NCBI GenBank assembly: GCA_900553825.1
Contig: USEV01000053.1
Span: 1 to 5,966 of the forward strand
Length of the DNA: 5,966 bases
DNA from: an uncultured Eubacteriales bacterium
GTDB lineage: Bacteria > Bacillota > Clostridia > Christensenellales > CAG-917
Reading direction: 5' to 3'
Shown piece by piece: positions 1 through 5,966 of this stretch. The notes under the pieces were generated by a model. It made no database searches, was not told the origin of the DNA, and saw nothing but the letters and a program-made list of their open reading frames with translations. How positions within the stretch are numbered: position 1 is the first letter of the stretch; each line of letters starts with the position of its first letter. A program made the position numbers and the translations under genes.

Positions 1-48
1 CGAGATTCCTCTACGTCTCGTGGGCTCGGAGATGTGTATAAGAGACAG
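1..48 (+). other. Illumina Nextera i7 adapter (contig-end artefact, not genomic)
   Basis: Bases 30-48 are exactly the 19-bp Tn5 mosaic end AGATGTGTATAAGAGACAG. Bases 15-29 are the Nextera read-2 overhang (GTCTCGTGGGCTCGG). Bases 7-14 (TCCTCTAC) match the i7 index of Nextera primer N712, and bases 1-6 (CGAGAT) match the end of the P7 primer. The order P7 end, index, overhang, mosaic end, insert is that of a library molecule, so genomic sequence starts at base 49. Reading frames through the adapter give the well-known spurious peptides 'MCIRDS' (frame of uvrB) and 'MYKRQ' (another frame). Any gene start called inside this stretch, such as GTG at base 20, is false. Confidence 0.98.
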
Positions 49-943
49 CAAGAAAAACCTGGTGGACTACGGCTTCCGCCTGCCCGCCGCCTACGACAAC
101 CGTCCGCTGGACTTCGAGGAATTCGACAGCAGGATAAGGCAGATGGTGTGCGTGTCGGCGACGCCGGGGCAGTTCGAGCTGCAGAGGGCGGACGAAATCG
201 CGGAGCAGCTAATACGCCCGACCGGGTTGCTCGACCCCGAAATCGTGGTCAAGCCCGTCAAGGGGCAGGTGGACGACCTCATCGGCGAGATAAAGAAAGT
301 CACCGACGGCGGCGGGAGGGTGCTTGTCACCACGCTCACCAAAAAGATGGCGGAAAGTTTGACGGAATACCTGCGCGAGGTCGGCATAAAGGTGCGGTAT
401 ATGCACTCGGACATCGACACGCTGGAGCGCATCGAAATCGTGGGTGCGCTGCGCGGAGGCGAGTTCGATGTGCTCGTGGGCATAAACCTCCTGCGCGAGG
501 GGCTGGACCTGCCCGAGGTTCAGCTTGTCGCAATCCTCGATGCGGACAAGGAGGGCTTCCTCCGCAGCGAAAGCGCGCTCATTCAGACGGCGGGCAGGGC
601 GGCGAGAAATGTGAACGGCAGGGTGGTCATGTATGCCGACACCGTCACCGATTCCATGCGCCGCGCAATTGACGAAACGGCTCGTCGCCGCGCCGTTCAG
701 GCGGAGTACAACAAGGAGCACGGCATCGTTCCGCGCACGATAGAAAGAGAGTTCAAAAACACGCTCGAAATCACCAAAAAGACGGTTGAACGCGACAAAA
801 TGTCGCCTCAGGACCTTGTTCGTGAGGTTGAACGCCTCAAAGGGCTCATGCAAACGGCGTCCGCCGCGCTGGATTTCGAGAGGGCAATCAAGCTCCGCGA
901 CGAGATGAACGAGCTCAAAAAACGAATAAAGAAACTCAAGTGA
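49..943 (+). CDS. uvrB: UvrB, excinuclease ABC subunit B (C-terminal part; 5' end missing)
   Basis: UvrB is the DNA-damage verification subunit of cytoplasmic nucleotide excision repair. UvrA loads it at lesions, it probes the strand with a helicase-like ATPase, and it then recruits the UvrC nuclease. About 298 codons are present of a usual 650-680; the N-terminal half, with Walker A and the beta-hairpin, is missing because the contig starts here. The first full native codon is AAG at 50-52; upstream is adapter. Visible hallmarks are [14 protein letters not shown] near the start, VSATPG (152-169), the conserved PTGLLDP segment, helicase motif [11 protein letters not shown] (479-508) followed by [10 protein letters not shown], and motif [11 protein letters not shown] (584-610). 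A C-terminal UVR domain (about 800-940) contains [12 protein letters not shown]; in the family this charged coiled-coil contacts UvrC and UvrA. The stop TGA (941-943) lies 4 bp before the uvrA start, the usual Bacillota uvrBA order. No promoter or SOS box can be judged because the 5' end is absent. Confidence 0.97.
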
Positions 944-947
944 CGGT

Positions 948-3758
948 ATGAAAGAGATATTCATAAAAGGCGCAAAAGAGAACAATCTCAAAAACATCGA
1001 CCTCGCCATACCCCGCGACAAGCTCGTGGTGTTCACGGGGCTTTCGGGCAGCGGCAAATCCTCGCTGGCTTTCGACACCATTTTCGCCGAAGGACAGCGC
1101 CGCTACATGGAGAGCCTTTCAAGCTATGCAAGGCAATTCCTCGGGCAGATGCAAAAGCCCGATGTCGAGTACATCGAGGGGCTTTCCCCCGCCGTTTCCA
1201 TCGACCAGAAGCCCCCCTCGCACAACCCCCGTTCCACGGTGGGCACCGTGACCGAAATTTACGACTATTTCCGCCTCCTTTACGCCCGCGTCGGCAAGCC
1301 TCATTGCCCGAAGTGCGGCAGGGAAATCGAGCGTCAGACCGTTGACCAGATTGCCGACAGAATCATGACCCGTCAGGGCGTGAAACTGCAGATCATCGCC
1401 CCCGTCGTGCGCGGCAGGAAGGGCGAGTATGTCAAGCAGCTCGAGACGCTGAAACGCGCGGGTTATGTCCGCGTCAGGGTGGACGGTGTGAACTACACCC
1501 TGGACGAGGAAATACCCCTCGACAAGAATGTCAAGCACGACATCGGCGTCGTCATCGACAGGCTCGTCGTGAAGGAGGGCGTCAACCGTCGTCTGACCGA
1601 GGCGCTGGAGACCGCAGTCAAGCTCGCCGACGGGCTCGTCGTCGCCGATTTCGACGGCGAAGAGGTGCTGTATTCAACGCTGTACGCCTGCCCCGATTGC
1701 GAGATAAGCATCGAGGAGCTCACCCCGAGGCTGTTCTCATTCAACAATCCTTACGGTGCCTGTCCCGTCTGCGCGGGGCTGGGCTTCACCAACGAGATTG
1801 ACACCTCGCGCCTCATCGCCGACCCCAACGCCTCGCTGCGTCAGGGCGGAATCCGCGCCAGCGGGTGGTATATCGACACGGGCAAGATGTCGCAGATGCA
1901 GTTCCGCGCGCTCTCGAAGGCGTACGGCTTCTCGCTGGATACGCCCGTCAAGGACTTGCCCGAGTGGGTGCTCAACCTCATCTTCTACGGCAACGGTGGC
2001 GACAAAATCCCCATGGAATACAACACTTCCTCGTTCAGCGGCAGGTTCAACACCGCCTACGAGGGCATAGCCAACAACCTCTTGCGCCGTTTCAACGAGA
2101 CGGACTCCGAGATGGTGAAGATGGAAATCTCCCGCTACATGAAGCAGGTGCCGTGCACGGCGTGCGGCGGCAGGAGACTCAAGCCCGAGGCGCTCAATGT
2201 GACCGTGGGCGGCAAAAACATCTACGAGGCGTGCTGTATGACGGTGACCGCGCTGGACGAGTTTCTGAGCGGGCTTTCTTTCACCGCCACCGAGGAGCTC
2301 ATAGTGCGCCGAATCCTGAAAGAGATACACGCGCGCCTTCGCTTCCTTGCAAATGTCGGGCTGGGCTATCTCACGCTCGCCCGCGCTTCCAGCACCCTTT
2401 CCGGCGGCGAGAGCCAGCGCATACGCCTCGCCACGCAGATAGGCAGCGGACTCACCGGCGTGCTCTACATCCTCGACGAGCCCAGCATAGGGCTGCACCA
2501 GAAGGACAATCAGAAGTTGCTCGCGTCCCTCAAGGGCTTGCGCGACCTCGGCAACACGCTCATCGTCGTCGAACACGACGAGGAGACCATACGCTCCGCC
2601 GACTACATCGTGGACATCGGTCCGGGTGCGGGCGTGCACGGCGGCGAAGTCGTGGCGGCGGGAAGCGTCGAGGACATCATCGCGGCACCCGATTCCGTGA
2701 CGGGCAAATATCTTTCCGGCGAATACAAAATCGAAGTGCCTTTCGCGCGTCGCGCGGTGGGCAAGGGCTGGCTCACGCTCAAGGGCGTTCGTCAGAACAA
2801 CCTGCGCGGCGAGGATGTGTCGTTCCCCGTCGGGGTTTTCACTGCGGTCACGGGCGTTTCGGGCAGCGGCAAATCCAGCCTCGTCAACGAAATCCTTTAC
2901 CCCGTGATGTCCAACAGGCTCATGAACAGCCGCTTGACCGAGGGCGCCTACGACGGCGTCGAGGGTGTGGAACTCTTCGACAAGGTCATCTCCATCGACC
3001 AGAGCCCCATTGGCAGGACTCCGCGCTCCAACCCCGCCACCTACACGGGCGTCTTCAGCCACATACGCGACCTCTTCGCGGGGCTCCCCGACGCCAAGAC
3101 GCGCGGCTATCAGGCGGGACGCTTCTCATTCAATGTCGCGGGCGGCAGGTGCGAACACTGCCACGGCGACGGCATAATCAAAATCGAGATGCACTTTTTG
3201 CCCGACATCTATGTGCCGTGCGAGGTGTGCAAGGGCGCGCGTTACAACCGCGAGACGCTCGAGGTGCGTTACAAAGGCAAAAACATTGCGGAAGTGCTCG
3301 ACATGACGGTGGAAGAGGCGCTGGACTTTTTCGCCAACATTCCGCGCATACGCAACAAAATTGAAACGCTCTACGATGTGGGGCTTGGCTACATCAAGCT
3401 CGGTCAGTCCTCGACCACGCTTTCGGGCGGCGAGGCGCAGAGGGTGAAGCTCGCCACCGAGCTCTCCAAGCGCGGCACGGGCAAGACGCTCTACATCCTG
3501 GACGAGCCCACGACGGGTCTGCACACCCACGATGTGGCAAAGCTGCTGGCGATTCTTTCCAGGCTCGCCGACGCGGGCAACACGGTCGTCGTCATCGAGC
3601 ACAACCTCGATGTCATCAAAGTCGCGGACTACATCATCGACCTCGGCCCCGACGGCGGCGGAGGAGGCGGCATGGTGGTCGCGGCAGGCACGCCCGAGGA
3701 AGTCGCCAAACACCCGACGAGCTATACGGCGGAATTTTTGCGCAAGATACTCCCTTGA
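948..3758 (+). CDS. uvrA: UvrA, excinuclease ABC subunit A (complete)
   Basis: UvrA is the dimeric ABC-type ATPase that scans DNA for bulky lesions and loads UvrB. At 936 residues it is normal length and collinear with the family. The first nucleotide-binding half has Walker A GLSGSGKS (residues 31-38), signature LSGGESQ (484-490) and Walker B LYILDEP (506-512). The second half has Walker A GVSGSGKS (636-643), signature LSGGEAQ (825-831) and Walker B LYILDEP (848-854). Zinc ligands are C248/C251 with C272/C275, and C735/C738 with C758/C761; the second set is the C-terminal DNA-binding zinc finger. Further CxxC pairs lie at C120/C123 and C403/C406. ATG at 948 is chosen because the protein then opens with the standard family N-terminus ([19 protein letters not shown]). 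There is no clear Shine-Dalgarno before it, so translation is probably coupled to uvrB, which ends 4 bp upstream. Small oddities are prolines at 89-90 after SIDQK and a six-glycine run at 903-908. All ATPase motifs are intact, so it should be functional. Confidence 0.98.
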   Translation: MKEIFIKGAKENNLKNIDLAIPRDKLVVFTGLSGSGKSSLAFDTIFAEGQRRYMESLSSYARQFLGQMQKPDVEYIEGLSPAVSIDQKPPSHNPRSTVGTVTEIYDYFRLLYARVGKPHCPKCGREIERQTVDQIADRIMTRQGVKLQIIAPVVRGRKGEYVKQLETLKRAGYVRVRVDGVNYTLDEEIPLDKNVKHDIGVVIDRLVVKEGVNRRLTEALETAVKLADGLVVADFDGEEVLYSTLYACPDCEISIEELTPRLFSFNNPYGACPVCAGLGFTNEIDTSRLIADPNASLRQGGIRASGWYIDTGKMSQMQFRALSKAYGFSLDTPVKDLPEWVLNLIFYGNGGDKIPMEYNTSSFSGRFNTAYEGIANNLLRRFNETDSEMVKMEISRYMKQVPCTACGGRRLKPEALNVTVGGKNIYEACCMTVTALDEFLSGLSFTATEELIVRRILKEIHARLRFLANVGLGYLTLARASSTLSGGESQRIRLATQIGSGLTGVLYILDEPSIGLHQKDNQKLLASLKGLRDLGNTLIVVEHDEETIRSADYIVDIGPGAGVHGGEVVAAGSVEDIIAAPDSVTGKYLSGEYKIEVPFARRAVGKGWLTLKGVRQNNLRGEDVSFPVGVFTAVTGVSGSGKSSLVNEILYPVMSNRLMNSRLTEGAYDGVEGVELFDKVISIDQSPIGRTPRSNPATYTGVFSHIRDLFAGLPDAKTRGYQAGRFSFNVAGGRCEHCHGDGIIKIEMHFLPDIYVPCEVCKGARYNRETLEVRYKGKNIAEVLDMTVEEALDFFANIPRIRNKIETLYDVGLGYIKLGQSSTTLSGGEAQRVKLATELSKRGTGKTLYILDEPTTGLHTHDVAKLLAILSRLADAGNTVVVIEHNLDVIKVADYIIDLGPDGGGGGGMVVAAGTPEEVAKHPTSYTAEFLRKILP

Positions 3759-3800
3759 CCGCTTTTTAGGAAGGCTCCCGAACGCCTCTCTCGCCTGCGG

Positions 3801-3833
3801 TCTGTCGAACTGCTTTCAAGTCTGTCGAACTGC
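3801..3833. repeat. 13-bp direct repeat, 20-bp period
   Basis: TCTGTCGAACTGC occurs exactly at 3801-3813 and again at 3821-3833, in the spacer just after uvrA. The second copy continues as AACTGCCC (3828-3835), which is the reverse complement of GGGCAGTT at 3937-3944, so the two ends of the spacer could pair. No function is evident. Confidence 0.8.
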
Positions 3834-3873
3834 CCCGGTTGTAACTTTCCATAACATTGCCCGAAGAGTCGCT

Positions 3874-3919
3874 CGGAACGCTCGACGGAACGCCTGACGG
3901 ATGGCGGACGGAGCGGTCG
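3874..3919. repeat. Degenerate 11-12 bp tandem repeat, four units
   Basis: Units start with CGGA at 3874, 3886, 3898 and 3909: CGGAACGCTCGA, CGGAACGCCTGA, CGGATGGCGGA and CGGAGCGGTCG. The first two share CGGAACGC exactly; the last two have drifted. This looks like a small degenerate tandem array in non-coding spacer. No function can be assigned. Confidence 0.55.
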
Positions 3920-3921
3920 CG

Positions 3922-3950
3922 GGAAGGGCAGTGGAAGGGCAGTTGGAAGG
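3922..3950. repeat. 11-bp tandem repeat, about 2.5 copies
   Basis: GGAAGGGCAGT is present exactly at 3922-3932 and 3933-3943. A partial third copy, GGAAGG (3945-3950), follows one extra T. It directly follows the CGGA array, so the middle of this intergenic region (3801-3950) is built mostly of short repeats. It is non-coding, and I see no uvrA terminator with a clear T-tract in it. Confidence 0.75.
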
Positions 3951-3967
3951 CGCGCAGAAACGGTCGG

Positions 3968-3996
3968 ATAAAACAAAGCCCCGAATGATTCGGGGC
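3968..3996 (-). terminator. Rho-independent terminator of the Xre regulator gene
   Basis: On the minus strand a perfect 8-bp stem (GCCCCGAA / TTCGGGGC, 3-nt loop, 3978-3996) is followed by the T-rich run TTTGTTTTAT (3977-3968). It lies about 60 bases beyond the stop codon of the minus-strand regulator. Read on the plus strand, the hairpin is followed by GAAACACTTTT rather than a direct T-run, so it would be a poor terminator for uvrA. Confidence 0.85.
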
Positions 3997-4056
3997 GAAA
4001 CACTTTTCGTGCGCCATGGGGCGCACTTTGATTTTGCAAGGAAAGGGAAGAGGTTT

Positions 4057-4344
4057 TCAGTAATTCCTTCTGCCGATGAGGTAGTCCACGCTCACGCCGA
4101 AGAGTATGCTGAGCTCGATGAGGATGTCGTAGCAGGGTTGATTCCTGCCCACTTCCCAGCCCGAAACCGCGGATTTTGACACATCCAGCTGTTCGGCAAG
4201 GTCGGATTGCAGCATTCCTGCGTCACGGCGGAGCTGTTTCAGCCTCTCGGGGAAAGAGGTCTTGAGCGCGGTGATTTTGGAAACGCGGGGGATGTTTGCG
4301 GTGATTGACACAGACTGCGAATCGGCAGCGTTTTTCTTTGGCAT
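4057..4344 (-). CDS. Small Xre-family helix-turn-helix transcriptional regulator
   Basis: This 95-residue protein is one Cro/C1-type (HTH_3) DNA-binding domain at about residues 31-91 behind a 30-residue polar N-terminal tail. The domain shows FPERLKQLRRDAG, helix 2 QSDLAEQL (46-53), recognition helix SKSAVSGWEVG (56-66), then NQPCYDILIELSILFGVSVDYLIG, the usual core of short Clostridia repressors. There is no ligand-binding, dimerisation or peptidase domain. The start is fixed by GGAGG six bases upstream of the ATG. The gene has its own consensus promoter and terminator, so it is a single-gene unit. The paired motif around the promoter suggests it represses itself. It is convergent with uvrBA and lies downstream of, but separated from, a metal efflux ATPase. 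Its targets cannot be told from sequence; nothing shows that it controls repair or metal export. Confidence 0.93.
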   Translation of the reverse strand: MPKKNAADSQSVSITANIPRVSKITALKTSFPERLKQLRRDAGMLQSDLAEQLDVSKSAVSGWEVGRNQPCYDILIELSILFGVSVDYLIGRRNY

Positions 4345-4350
4345 GGTGCA

Positions 4351-4355
4351 CCTCC
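4351..4355 (-). promoter_or_regulatory. Shine-Dalgarno site of the Xre regulator
   Basis: GGAGG on the minus strand (CCTCC at 4351-4355) lies 6 bases before the ATG at 4344-4342. This near-ideal site decides the start codon and supports the 30-residue N-terminal tail as really translated. Confidence 0.9.
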
Positions 4356-4356
4356 G

Positions 4357-4373
4357 AATACGATAAGTGTATT
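4357..4373. promoter_or_regulatory. Putative operator 1, overlapping the -10 and transcription start
   Basis: ACGATAAGT at 4360-4368 sits inside a 17-bp dyad, AATAC-N7-GTATT (4357-4373), which overlaps the -10 box and the predicted transcription start. The same 9-mer recurs upstream of the -35. This is a likely binding site for the Xre protein encoded next door; the assignment is inferred from position and repetition. Confidence 0.6.
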
Positions 4374-4399
4374 ATAAACCCCGTTCCGCGGTTTGTCAA
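4371..4399 (-). promoter_or_regulatory. Consensus vegetative (sigma-70/SigA) promoter of the Xre regulator
   Basis: On the minus strand an exact -35 TTGACA (4399-4394) is separated by exactly 17 bp from an exact -10 TATAAT (4376-4371). Transcription would start near 4364, giving a leader of about 20 bases before the ATG. A perfect match in a GC-rich genome predicts a strong promoter, which fits a gene kept in check by repression. The spacer contains the palindrome CCGCGG (4386-4391). Confidence 0.92.
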
Positions 4400-4402
4400 C
4401 GC

Positions 4403-4411
4403 ACGATAAGT
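4403..4411. promoter_or_regulatory. Putative operator 2, just upstream of the -35
   Basis: This is an exact second copy of ACGATAAGT, 43 bp (about four helical turns) from the first and in the same orientation. It begins 3 bp beyond the -35 box. The symmetric flanks of operator 1 are only partly kept here, so it may be a weaker site. Together the two copies bracket the promoter. Confidence 0.55.
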
Positions 4412-4417
4412 ATTTTA

Positions 4418-4551
4418 ATGCGCATCTGTGCATGACAGGCGGCGTTTGTTTGCGGATATGCACATTTCGGCATATACGGCAAAACCCGTCTGCACGCATT
4501 CAGATGTGCGCATGATTGCAGATGTCAATCTCGTGATATGCGCACATACGG
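4418..4551. repeat. Cluster of ATGYGCAY-type dyads in the non-coding gap
   Basis: This gap has no plausible gene. It contains related elements: ATGCGCA-TC-TGTGCAT (4418-4433, one mismatch from a perfect dyad), ATATGCACAT (4456-4465), ATGTGCGCAT (4504-4513) and ATGCGCACAT (4538-4547). The last two are perfect 10-bp inverted repeats 24 bases apart. Between them GATTG (4514-4518) and CAATC (4526-4530) form an inner 5-bp stem directly stacked on the outer left arm. The sequence CATATACGG (4471-4479) partly recurs as CACATACGG (4543-4551). The block could be a protein-binding array, a folded RNA element or a remnant repeat; none of these can be chosen from sequence alone. Confidence 0.5.
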
Positions 4552-4573
4552 CGCGGTAAAGCGCGGCGGGGCG

Positions 4574-4601
4574 AAAAAAGCCGCACACGGTTGTGTGCGG
4601 C
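4574..4601 (-). terminator. Rho-independent terminator of the metal efflux ATPase gene
   Basis: On the minus strand a perfect 9-bp GC-rich stem (GCCGCACAC / GTGTGCGGC, 4-nt loop, 4580-4601) is followed at once by six T (4579-4574). It lies about 30 bases beyond the ATPase stop codon and separates that gene from the Xre regulator. Confidence 0.93.
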
Positions 4602-4631
4602 GGGGGAGCGTCCGCTGAAGCCTGTCGGGCT

Positions 4632-5966
4632 TCATGCCTTTCCGAGGAGGGATTTTTCCGCTTTGTCCGTCCTGTATCTGCCGTTTGCGCGCATTGCGTT
4701 GAGGATTGCAATCACGGCGACGCCGACATCGCCGAACACGGCAAGCCACATCCCCGCGACGCCCAGGGCGCAGAGCACCAGGATTGCGGCTTTCACCACG
4801 AGCGAGAAGACGATGTTTTCGTAGACCACCGCCATTGTCTTTTTTGCGATGCGTTTTGCAAGAGTGATGCCTTTGAGGTCGTCGTGCATGAGCACGATGT
4901 CCGCCGCCTCGATTGCGGCGTCGCTGCCGACGCCGCCCATTGCTATGCCCACATCGGAGCGCATGAGCACGGGTGCGTCGTTGATTCCGTCGCCGACAAA
5001 AGACAGCGTTTCCCGCTTTCTAACCGTCTCAAATGCTTTTTCGAGCTCGCCGACCTTGTCCTGCGGGAGCAGTGACGCCTTGAAGTCGGAAACGCCCGCG
5101 CGTGCAGCCACTTCCGCCGCAATCTCGGGGTTGTCGCCCGTCAGCATGACCGTCCTGCAGTTCATCGCGGCAAGCTCTTCCACCACCTCGCGCGTTTCGG
5201 GGCGCAGTTCGTCAGTGATGAGCATTGCACCGAGATATTCGCCGTTCCGCGCCACATGCACCACCGTGCCCACGCCGTCGGGGCGCACATACGGCACGCC
5301 CTCCTTTTCCATGAGCTTTTCGTTGCCGCAGAGAATCAGCCTGTCGCCTTTTGTCGCGCGCACGCCGAGCCCCGCCTCGTTTGTCAGCACATAGCCCTTT
5401 TCGGGGTGTTTTCCGTACGCCGCGAGCACGGAGCGGGCTATGGGGTGGTCGGAGTCCTGCTCGGCTGCCGCCGCGGCGGCGAGGATTTCCTCTCTCCGAG
5501 CCTCGGGGTAGACCTCCGCGACCCCGAAACTTCCCTTTGTCAGAGTGCCCGTTTTGTCGAAGACAAAAACGCCCGCGTGGTTGAGCTTCTCAAGATACGC
5601 TCCGCCTTTGACGAGTATGCCGTAGCGCGACGCCGCGCCTATGCCCGCAAAGAAGGTGAGAGGCACCGAGATGACGAGCGCGCAGGGGCAGGAGATGACC
5701 AGAAACGTCAGTGCGCGGTAAATCCAATCGCCCCACTGCGCCGGATGCCCCAGCATCAACCGGACGACGGGCGGCAGAACCGCCAGCGCCAGCGCGCCGT
5801 AACAGACGGCGGGCGTATACACGCGGGCGAATTTGGAGATGAAGTTTTCGGATTTGGATTTGTGGGAGCTGGAATCCTCGACCAGCTCGAGGATTTTGGA
5901 GACGGTGGATTCGCCGAAGGCCTTCGTCGTCTGAATCCGCAGCACGCCGGTCATGTTGATGCAGCC
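4632..5966 (-). CDS. cadA: P1B-type heavy-metal (Zn/Cd/Pb) efflux ATPase, 5' end cut by window edge
   Basis: This is an inner-membrane pump of the CadA/ZntA family that exports divalent soft metals using ATP. The reading frame stays open to the window edge. The ATG at 5954-5952 is internal, since the upstream residues GCIN join the family's actuator-domain sequence. About 445 codons are present of a usual 620-730; the N-terminal metal-binding region, first four membrane helices and part of the actuator domain are missing. Numbered from that internal Met, membrane helices begin at residue 46, and the metal-site CPC is C89-P90-C91 within SCPCALVIS. The phosphorylated Asp of DKTGTLT is D133, the P1B-specific HP is H170-P171, TGDN is 272-275 and GDGIND is 321-326. 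K388 in the next-to-last helix and D409 in the last helix (FGDVG) match the Lys and Asp that, with CPC, mark the Zn/Cd/Pb subgroup rather than the Cu exporters. The exact metal is inferred. No ArsR or MerR regulator is visible nearby. Confidence 0.93.
   Translation of the reverse strand, partial: GCINMTGVLRIQTTKAFGESTVSKILELVEDSSSHKSKSENFISKFARVYTPAVCYGALALAVLPPVVRLMLGHPAQWGDWIYRALTFLVISCPCALVISVPLTFFAGIGAASRYGILVKGGAYLEKLNHAGVFVFDKTGTLTKGSFGVAEVYPEARREEILAAAAAAEQDSDHPIARSVLAAYGKHPEKGYVLTNEAGLGVRATKGDRLILCGNEKLMEKEGVPYVRPDGVGTVVHVARNGEYLGAMLITDELRPETREVVEELAAMNCRTVMLTGDNPEIAAEVAARAGVSDFKASLLPQDKVGELEKAFETVRKRETLSFVGDGINDAPVLMRSDVGIAMGGVGSDAAIEAADIVLMHDDLKGITLAKRIAKKTMAVVYENIVFSLVVKAAILVLCALGVAGMWLAVFGDVGVAVIAILNAMRANGRYRTDKAEKSLLGKA

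Noticed and set aside
20..49. GTG at base 20 as the uvrB start
   Set aside because: It lies inside the sequencing adapter; the peptide up to the codon ending at base 49 is adapter-derived.
209..1081. Minus-strand open frame of 290 codons
   Set aside because: It is antisense to uvrB and the start of uvrA, with composition typical of a GC-rich shadow and no recognisable motif.
1737..3062. Minus-strand open frame of 441 codons
   Set aside because: It is fully antisense to uvrA and rich in Ala, Arg, His and Val, as expected from complementing GC-rich codons; no family features.
1865..3364. Plus-strand open frame of 499 codons
   Set aside because: It is an alternative frame inside uvrA, very rich in Arg, Gln and His, with no domain; uvrA itself is unmistakable.
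3801..3950. CRISPR-like array
   Set aside because: Repeat units are only 11-20 bp, of different families and directly abutting, without unique spacers of uniform length.
3978..3996. Hairpin as a bidirectional terminator also serving uvrA
   Set aside because: On the plus strand the stem is followed by GAAACAC before any T-run, so it is at best weak in that direction.
3722..4039. Minus-strand open frame of 105 codons across the uvrA-regulator spacer
   Set aside because: It runs through the regulator terminator hairpin, the repeat block and the antisense of the uvrA end, is rich in Pro, Arg and Ser, and I see no ribosome site for it.
3901..4179. Plus-strand open frame of 92 codons
   Set aside because: It starts in the tandem repeats and ends antisense to the Xre gene; no recognisable domain.
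4415..4711. Minus-strand open frame of 98 codons in the gap before the regulator
   Set aside because: It overlaps the end of the ATPase in another frame, reads through the ATPase terminator and has no recognisable content.
4593..5075. Plus-strand open frames of 77-181 codons opposite the ATPase
   Set aside because: They are shadows of a clear P-type ATPase on the other strand.

Overview
This window holds four protein genes, two of them cut by its ends, plus one sequencing artefact. The organism is most likely an uncultured GC-rich member of the Bacillota (Clostridia type). That rests on the uvrB-uvrA gene order, the style of the small Xre-type repressor, the CadA-like efflux ATPase and the U-tract terminators. 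It is an inference from protein style and gene order, not a database result. The layout looks like ordinary chromosome. I see no transposase, integrase, tRNA, rRNA or CRISPR array.

Layout. Bases 1-48 are not genomic: they are an Illumina Nextera (Tn5) i7 adapter left at a contig end. Bases 49-943 encode the C-terminal part of UvrB, followed 4 bp later by a complete uvrA (948-3758). Together they form the damage-recognition half of UvrABC nucleotide excision repair, very likely as one operon. Next comes a repeat-rich convergent intergenic region (3759-4056) that contains the terminator of the gene on the other strand. A small Xre-family regulator lies on the minus strand (4057-4344). It has a textbook Shine-Dalgarno sequence, an exact-consensus vegetative promoter, and two copies of a 9-bp motif flanking that promoter that look like autoregulatory operators. 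The next gap (4345-4631) also holds a cluster of ATGYGCAY-type dyads and a strong terminator. The right end (4632-5966, minus strand) is the C-terminal two thirds of a P1B-type Zn/Cd/Pb efflux ATPase, cut by the window edge.

How the genes relate. UvrA loads UvrB at damaged DNA, so those two genes work together. The repressor and the metal ATPase are transcribed in the same direction but are separated by a terminator and a new promoter, so the repressor looks like its own self-controlled unit. I found no convincing novel multi-gene system. The parts most worth a second look are the operator/promoter arrangement of the repressor, the nested inverted repeats beside it, and the tandem-repeat spacer after uvrA.
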